A stretch of 9,148 bases of DNA from Silvimonas sp. (GTDB taxonomy: Bacteria > Pseudomonadota > Gammaproteobacteria > Burkholderiales > Chitinibacteraceae), in assembly GCA_030151005.1 (NCBI GenBank), contig JASLES010000286.1, positions 1 through 9,148 on the forward strand, in the 5' to 3' direction. The position numbers and the translations under genes were made by a program. Positions 6,171 to 9,148 of this stretch are shown piece after piece. The notes under the pieces were generated by a model, which saw only the letters and a program-made list of their open reading frames with translations, did not search any database and was not told the origin of the DNA. Position 1 is the first letter of the stretch, and each line of letters starts with the position of its first letter.

Positions 6171-7597
6171 TACGCTTCCAGAATCCAGGCATCTTTCGTC
6201 CCCCCGCCTTGCGACGAATTCACGACCAGCGAGCCCTTTTGCAGCGCTACACGCGCCAGGCCGCCCGGCACAATGCGTACCGTATTGCCAGACAACACAA
6301 ACGGCCGCAGATCAATGTGGCGCGGCGCAATGCCTTCTTCCACAAACGTCGGGCAGGTACTGAGCGAGAGCGTGGGCTGCGCAATGTAGTTGGCCGGATT
6401 GGCTTTCAACAGATCACGAAAATGGTCAATCTCTGCCCGTGTGGCCTTGGGGCCAATCAACATGCCATAGCCACCGGCACCGTGGACTTCCTTGACCACC
6501 AGTTCATCCAGATTGGCCAGCACATGGCTCAATTCAGACGGGTTGCGGCATTGCCAGGTGGGTACGTTAAGCAGCAGCGGTTCTTCATCCAGATAAAACC
6601 GGATCATGTCCGGCACATAGGGATAAATGGATTTGTCATCCGCCACGCCAGTGCCAATGGCGTTGGCCAGCACCACGTTGCCTGCCCGATACGCCGCGAT
6701 GAGCCCGGGCACGCCGAGGGAGGAATCCGGGTGAAAGACCAGCGGATCAATAAACAGATCGTCCAGGCGGCGGTAAATCACGTCCACCTGTTTGGGGCCC
6801 GCCGTGGTGCGCATATACACCTTGAGGTCCTTGACGAACAGATCACGCCCTTCGACCAGTTCCACCCCCATTTGCTGGGCGAGGAATGCATGCTCGAAAT
6901 ACGCGCTGTTGTAGTGGCCCGGCGTCATCACCACGACGGTCGGGTTATCGGCATAACTGCTCTGGCGCAGCGTGGACAACAACAACGACGGGTAATGCTC
7001 GACCGGCGCCACAGCGTGCTTCTCAAACAGTTCCGGGAACAAGCGCATCATCATCTTGCGGTTTTCCAGCATGTAAGACACGCCAGAGGGCACGCGCAGG
7101 TTGTCTTCCAGCACGTAGTAGTTACCGTCGCCGTGCCGGATGATGTCAATGCCGGCGATATGCGCGTACAGATTGTGAGGCAGATCCATACCGCACATGG
7201 CCGAGCGGTATTGCGCGTTCACCAGTACCTGTTCGGCCGGGATCTTGCCCGCTTTCAGAATGTGCTGATGGTGGTAGATATCGTGCAAAAAGGCGTTCAG
7301 CGCCGCCACGCGCTGCTTGAGGCCGGCCTCCAGCAGTTGCCATTCTGCAGCGGGAATAATGCGCGGAATGGTATCAAACGGAATCAGCCGTTCATTACCA
7401 CTTTCATCTCCGTGAACTGAAAACGTGATGCCGACCCGATGAAACAGCAATTCAGCTTCTTGCCGGCGCTTGGCCAGCATGGCGGGGGTTTGGGCGTTAA
7501 GCCAGTCAAAAAAAGGTTTGTAGTGCGGCCGGATTGAATGATCCCGGTCCAGCATTTCGTCAAATCCGGTTTGGGCAGGCAAATCGATCTGGTGCAT
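6170..7597 (-). CDS. Circularly permuted ATP-grasp protein (COG2308, CP_ATPgrasp type), predicted amide ligase
   Basis: A 475-residue protein from the ATG at 7597, first gene of the Anbu cluster. ATP-grasp enzymes activate a carboxylate as acyl phosphate and join it to an amine or thiol. In this family the core is circularly permuted. Conserved stretches are SVHGDESGNERLIPFDTIPR (60-79), AQYRSAMCGMDLP (128-140), YYVLEDNLRVPSGVSYMLEN (160-179), VMTPGHYNSAYFEHAFLA (223-240), DVIYRRLDD (272-280), NAIGTGVADDKSIYPYVPDM (312-331), VVKEVHGAGGYGM (367-379), HIDLRPFVLSG (427-437) and the terminal SSQGGGTKDAWILE. The frame stays open upstream to an ATG at 7750, and another ATG lies at 7612, but only 7597 has a ribosome site, and 7750 lies upstream of the predicted sigma-54 promoter. 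Acceptor and donor are unknown. Amidoligase activity is a family-level prediction. Confidence 0.92.
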   Translation of the reverse strand: MHQIDLPAQTGFDEMLDRDHSIRPHYKPFFDWLNAQTPAMLAKRRQEAELLFHRVGITFSVHGDESGNERLIPFDTIPRIIPAAEWQLLEAGLKQRVAALNAFLHDIYHHQHILKAGKIPAEQVLVNAQYRSAMCGMDLPHNLYAHIAGIDIIRHGDGNYYVLEDNLRVPSGVSYMLENRKMMMRLFPELFEKHAVAPVEHYPSLLLSTLRQSSYADNPTVVVMTPGHYNSAYFEHAFLAQQMGVELVEGRDLFVKDLKVYMRTTAGPKQVDVIYRRLDDLFIDPLVFHPDSSLGVPGLIAAYRAGNVVLANAIGTGVADDKSIYPYVPDMIRFYLDEEPLLLNVPTWQCRNPSELSHVLANLDELVVKEVHGAGGYGMLIGPKATRAEIDHFRDLLKANPANYIAQPTLSLSTCPTFVEEGIAPRHIDLRPFVLSGNTVRIVPGGLARVALQKGSLVVNSSQGGGTKDAWILEA

Positions 7598-7604
7598 GGT
7601 TCGC

Positions 7605-7610
7605 ACTTCC
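7605..7610 (-). promoter_or_regulatory. Ribosome-binding site GGAAGT that sets the ATP-grasp start
   Basis: On the minus strand GGAAGT reads from 7610 to 7605 and its GGAAG core ends 8 nt before the ATG at 7597. The alternative in-frame ATG at 7612 overlaps this site and has no ribosome site of its own. Confidence 0.7.
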
Positions 7611-7658
7611 ATGATGGGTACGAGACGATGCGCGCCGACGTGGCCGCGCCTGGCAGAG

Positions 7659-7672
7659 GCAGCACGTGCTGC
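7659..7672. repeat. 14-bp perfect palindrome just downstream of the predicted operon transcription start
   Basis: GCAGCACGTGCTGC equals its own reverse complement. It lies about +3 to +16 relative to the start predicted from the sigma-54 promoter at 7685-7701. It could be a protein operator with a CACGTG core, or form a short 5' hairpin in the mRNA (5-bp stem, ACGU loop). A CTG run follows on the plus strand, which raises the chance that this is simple composition. Confidence 0.45.
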
Positions 7673-7684
7673 TGCTGTCGTTCT

Positions 7685-7701
7685 TGCAAACCTTGTGCCA
7701 G
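7685..7701 (-). promoter_or_regulatory. Sigma-54 (RpoN) promoter for the ATP-grasp/alpha-E/transglutaminase/Anbu cluster
   Basis: Read on the minus strand the site is CTGGCACAAGGTTTGCA. Compared with the RpoN consensus YTGGCACG-N4-TTGCW, every listed position matches except the G after TGGCAC, which is A. The invariant GG and GC are exactly 12 bp apart, as -24/-12 promoters require. The predicted start is near 7674, giving a leader of about 77 nt to the ATG at 7597. No better housekeeping promoter is seen for this operon. Sigma-54 promoters need an enhancer-binding activator, and candidate sites lie upstream at 7752-7809. Confidence 0.72.
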
Positions 7702-7750
7702 CCGCAAGGCCGCTGTTTGCACACAAAAAGACGGGTTTTGTGCGCGCCAC

Positions 7751-7809
7751 TGCACCGTCGTGGGGCGGGCGTCAACCCGCTGCACCGCACTGGGCACACA
7801 GTTGCACCG
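7751..7809 (+). repeat. Three direct TGCACCG repeats
   Basis: The heptamer TGCACCG occurs at 7751-7757, 7781-7787 and 7803-7809, with start-to-start spacings of 30 and 22 bp. The first two copies are the left halves of the NtrC-like sites, while the third has no right half. In a GC-rich background a heptamer can recur by chance, but three copies within 60 bp directly upstream of a sigma-54 promoter is notable. Confidence 0.45.
7752..7766. promoter_or_regulatory. NtrC-like enhancer site upstream of the sigma-54 promoter
   Basis: GCACCGTCGTGGGGC compares with the enteric NtrC palindrome GCACCA-N3-TGGTGC at 10 of 12 defined positions. It is centred about 85 bp upstream of the predicted transcription start, a normal place for a sigma-54 enhancer. 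A weaker site, GCACCGCACTGGGCA at 7782-7796 (8 of 12), is centred 30 bp further upstream, close to three helical turns. The identity of the activator is inferred from sequence alone. Confidence 0.45.
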
Positions 7810-7939
7810 CGCCTTCAGGTTAGACCGCGTCGGCCCTTGCCGCTGTCAGCATTCGCCAAACGCTGGTATCAGGGTTCTCCCACGTGGCGAAAGTCCCGAT
7901 GCGGTTCAATGCTGCGTCGCGCAAGAATGACATCAGGAT

Positions 7940-7980
7940 GGTTGAGCAAAGTCGGCCCGCAAGGCCACCTTTGCTGAACC
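7940..7980. repeat. Imperfect 12-bp inverted repeat upstream of the phosphofructokinase gene
   Basis: The left arm GGTTGAGCAAAG (7940-7951) pairs with the right arm CTTTGCTGAACC (7969-7980) at 11 of 12 positions. Two GGCC blocks (7954-7957 and 7963-7966) can add inner pairing. It ends 46 nt before the GTG start. There is no following T-run, so a terminator is unlikely. An operator for the rightward gene or a 5'-leader RNA hairpin is more plausible. Confidence 0.5.
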
Positions 7981-8013
7981 ATTCCCTTGTTATTCAAACG
8001 CCAGCAACCCCAC

Positions 8014-8019
8014 AAGGAG
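8014..8019 (+). promoter_or_regulatory. Ribosome-binding site AAGGAG that sets the GTG start of the phosphofructokinase gene
   Basis: AAGGAG ends 7 nt before the GTG at 8027. It is the best ribosome site in the neighbourhood and points to a non-ATG start. The nearby ATG codons at 8037 and 8046 are in a different frame that stops at 8064-8066. Confidence 0.85.
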
Positions 8020-8026
8020 CGCGACC

Positions 8027-9148
8027 GTGCCCAGAAATGCGTTATATGCCCAATCGGGTGGTGTAACCCCTGTTATCAATGCATCTGCATGGGGCGTGAT
8101 TTCCGCTGCACGGCGGCACCCGGACAAAATCGGCACGTTGTACGCCGCACAAAACGGCATTCTGGGCGCGTTGACCGAGTCGTTGATTGATATCAGCACG
8201 GTGGCAGAAAGCCAATTGGCGGCCTTGCGGCATACGCCAGGCGGTGCGTTTGGCTCTTGTCGGCACAAACTCAAGCACGGTAGTGAACTCAAGCGGCTGT
8301 TTGAATTGTTTGCGGCCTACGACATTGGTTATTTTTTCTACAACGGCGGCGGCGATTCGGCCGACACCTGCCTGAAAGTGGCGGAATACGCGCAATACCA
8401 GGGCCTGGACCTGACCGCCATCCACATCCCCAAAACCATTGATAACGACCTGCCGCATACCGATACCTCGCCAGGTTTTGGTTCGGTCGCCAAATACATT
8501 GCCACCACCACGCGGGAATGCGGGCTGGACCTGGCATCCATGTCGTCTTCCTCCACCAAGGTGTTCATTCTGGAAGTCATGGGTCGCCATACCGGCTGGC
8601 TGGCCGCGTCATCCGGCCTGGCCAGCCGTACACCGGCCGAGCCACCACACTTGATCCTGCTGCCGGAAGTCCCGTTTGATGCGCAGCGTTTTCTGCGTGC
8701 GGTCAAGCAAACGGTCGCCAATGTCGGTTACTGCGTGGTGGTGGCAGCAGAGGGTATTCGTGATGCCGGCGGCCATCGGCTTTCAGAATCTGCCGGGACT
8801 GATGCGTTTGGTCACACCCAACTGGGCGGCGTGGCCCCGCTGCTAGCCAATATCATCCGCGCGGAACTGGGCCACAAATGCCATTGGGCTGTGGCCGATT
8901 ACATGCAACGCGCCGCGCGCCATCTGGCCTCTGCCAATGATCTGGAACAAGCCATTGCCGTGGGCGAAGCTGCCGTGGATTTTGCAATTCATGGGCAGCG
9001 CAGCGTTATGCCGGCCATTGTGCGGGAGGCGGATCAGCCGTACCGCTGGCACATTGCGCCGGTCTCGCTCAAAGACGTGGCGAACAAGGAAAAACCACTG
9101 CCAGAGAGCTATCTACGAGATGACGGCATGCACCTGTCGGTCATGGGG
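8027..9148 (+). CDS. pfp: 6-phosphofructokinase, predicted pyrophosphate-dependent (3' end beyond window)
   Basis: 374 codons are open to the right edge, so the C-terminus is missing. The enzyme phosphorylates fructose 6-phosphate to fructose 1,6-bisphosphate in the cytoplasm. The N-terminus ALYAQSGGVTPVINASAWGV (5-24) holds the nucleotide/PPi-binding loop. NGGGDSADT (106-114) places Asp110 where ATP-using enzymes have glycine (E. coli Gly104), and PKTIDND (135-141) places Lys136 where they have glycine (E. coli Gly124). Both substitutions are the recognised signature of PPi-dependent enzymes, which work reversibly. Asp139 is the expected catalytic base, and MGRHTGW (185-191) and AAEGIRDAGG (240-249) bind the sugar phosphate. 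The GTG start at 8027 is set by AAGGAG 7 nt upstream and by the fit of the N-terminus. It is divergent from the Anbu cluster and shares its upstream region, without evidence of shared function. Confidence 0.93.
   Translation, partial: MPRNALYAQSGGVTPVINASAWGVISAARRHPDKIGTLYAAQNGILGALTESLIDISTVAESQLAALRHTPGGAFGSCRHKLKHGSELKRLFELFAAYDIGYFFYNGGGDSADTCLKVAEYAQYQGLDLTAIHIPKTIDNDLPHTDTSPGFGSVAKYIATTTRECGLDLASMSSSSTKVFILEVMGRHTGWLAASSGLASRTPAEPPHLILLPEVPFDAQRFLRAVKQTVANVGYCVVVAAEGIRDAGGHRLSESAGTDAFGHTQLGGVAPLLANIIRAELGHKCHWAVADYMQRAARHLASANDLEQAIAVGEAAVDFAIHGQRSVMPAIVREADQPYRWHIAPVSLKDVANKEKPLPESYLRDDGMHLSVMG

Larger units (their letters stand above)
7598..8026. other. 429-bp divergent intergenic region between the ATP-grasp gene and the phosphofructokinase gene
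   Basis: I see no credible coding sequence here. Short open frames on both strands lack ribosome sites and recognisable protein character. Regulatory structure fills much of it: the sigma-54 promoter (7685-7701), NtrC-like repeats (7751-7809), a 14-bp palindrome (7659-7672), a perfect 7-bp inverted repeat TTCGCCA/TGGCGAA at 7852-7858 and 7885-7891, and a long imperfect inverted repeat (7940-7980). For the rightward gene only a poor sigma-70 candidate is visible: CTGTCA at 7843-7848, an 18-bp spacer, then TATCAG at 7867-7872 preceded by TGG. Confidence 0.7.

Noticed and set aside
6128..7420. 430-codon open frame on the plus strand antisense to the ATP-grasp gene
   Set aside because: It is a mirror of the minus-strand gene in GC-rich DNA, rich in His/Gln/Arg with no recognisable motif. 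The minus strand encodes a clear family protein over the same bases.
7598..7750. N-terminal extension of the ATP-grasp protein to the ATG at 7750
   Set aside because: The extension is Ala/Arg-rich without family resemblance, lacks a ribosome site, and starts upstream of the predicted sigma-54 promoter.
7884..8066. Short plus-strand open frame before the phosphofructokinase gene
   Set aside because: No ribosome site at its start, it overlaps the AAGGAG/GTG start of the real gene, and the peptide has no recognisable character.
8042..8590. 182-codon minus-strand open frame over the phosphofructokinase gene
   Set aside because: The plus strand encodes an unmistakable phosphofructokinase here.
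1..9148. CRISPR array, tRNA/rRNA, insertion sequence or phage/integration sites
   Set aside because: No regular repeat-spacer pattern, no tRNA cloverleaf motif, no transposase or integrase frame and no terminal inverted repeats were seen.

Overview
The window looks like a chromosomal segment from a Gram-negative proteobacterium, most likely a betaproteobacterium. This rests on protein resemblance and on gene content: fabI, prmB, a pyrophosphate-type phosphofructokinase and an Anbu gene cluster. The order (Neisseriales or Burkholderiales) is a guess. The sequence is moderately GC-rich and densely coding. I see no insertion sequence, phage gene, tRNA, rRNA or CRISPR array.

Layout. (1) 1-716 (+): the 3' end of fabI (enoyl-ACP reductase), closed by a strong 14-bp-arm terminator. 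(2) 904-1710 (+): a class II glutamine amidotransferase of the YafJ-like family. It converges on and overlaps by 7 bp prmB (1704-2612, -), the methyltransferase for a glutamine of ribosomal protein L3. (3) 2752-3513 (+): a serine alpha/beta hydrolase of unknown substrate, divergent from prmB. (4) 3530-7597 (-): a four-gene cluster transcribed in the order circularly permuted ATP-grasp protein, alpha-E protein, transglutaminase-like cysteine protease, Anbu proteasome-like peptidase. (5) 7598-8026: a 429-bp divergent intergenic region. (6) 8027-9148 (+): a phosphofructokinase cut by the window edge, whose active-site residues mark it as PPi-dependent.

The most interesting part is regions 4 and 5. 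The cluster is a known but functionally unsolved association. The ATP-grasp protein is predicted to make an amide or peptide bond, the transglutaminase-like protein to cut or transfer one, and the Anbu ring to act as a peptidase. Upstream of the cluster, on its own strand, is a near-perfect sigma-54 promoter (TGGCAC-N5-TTGCA, correct -24/-12 spacing) about 77 nt before the start codon. About 85 bp upstream of the predicted transcription start is a good NtrC-like palindrome, with two further TGCACCG half-sites beyond it. A 14-bp perfect palindrome lies just downstream of the predicted start. Together these suggest that the cluster is switched on by a sigma-54 activator, plausibly under nitrogen limitation. 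That is an inference from sequence and needs testing.

The other genes are ordinary housekeeping or accessory metabolism. Nothing in the sequence proves a functional link between them and the Anbu cluster.
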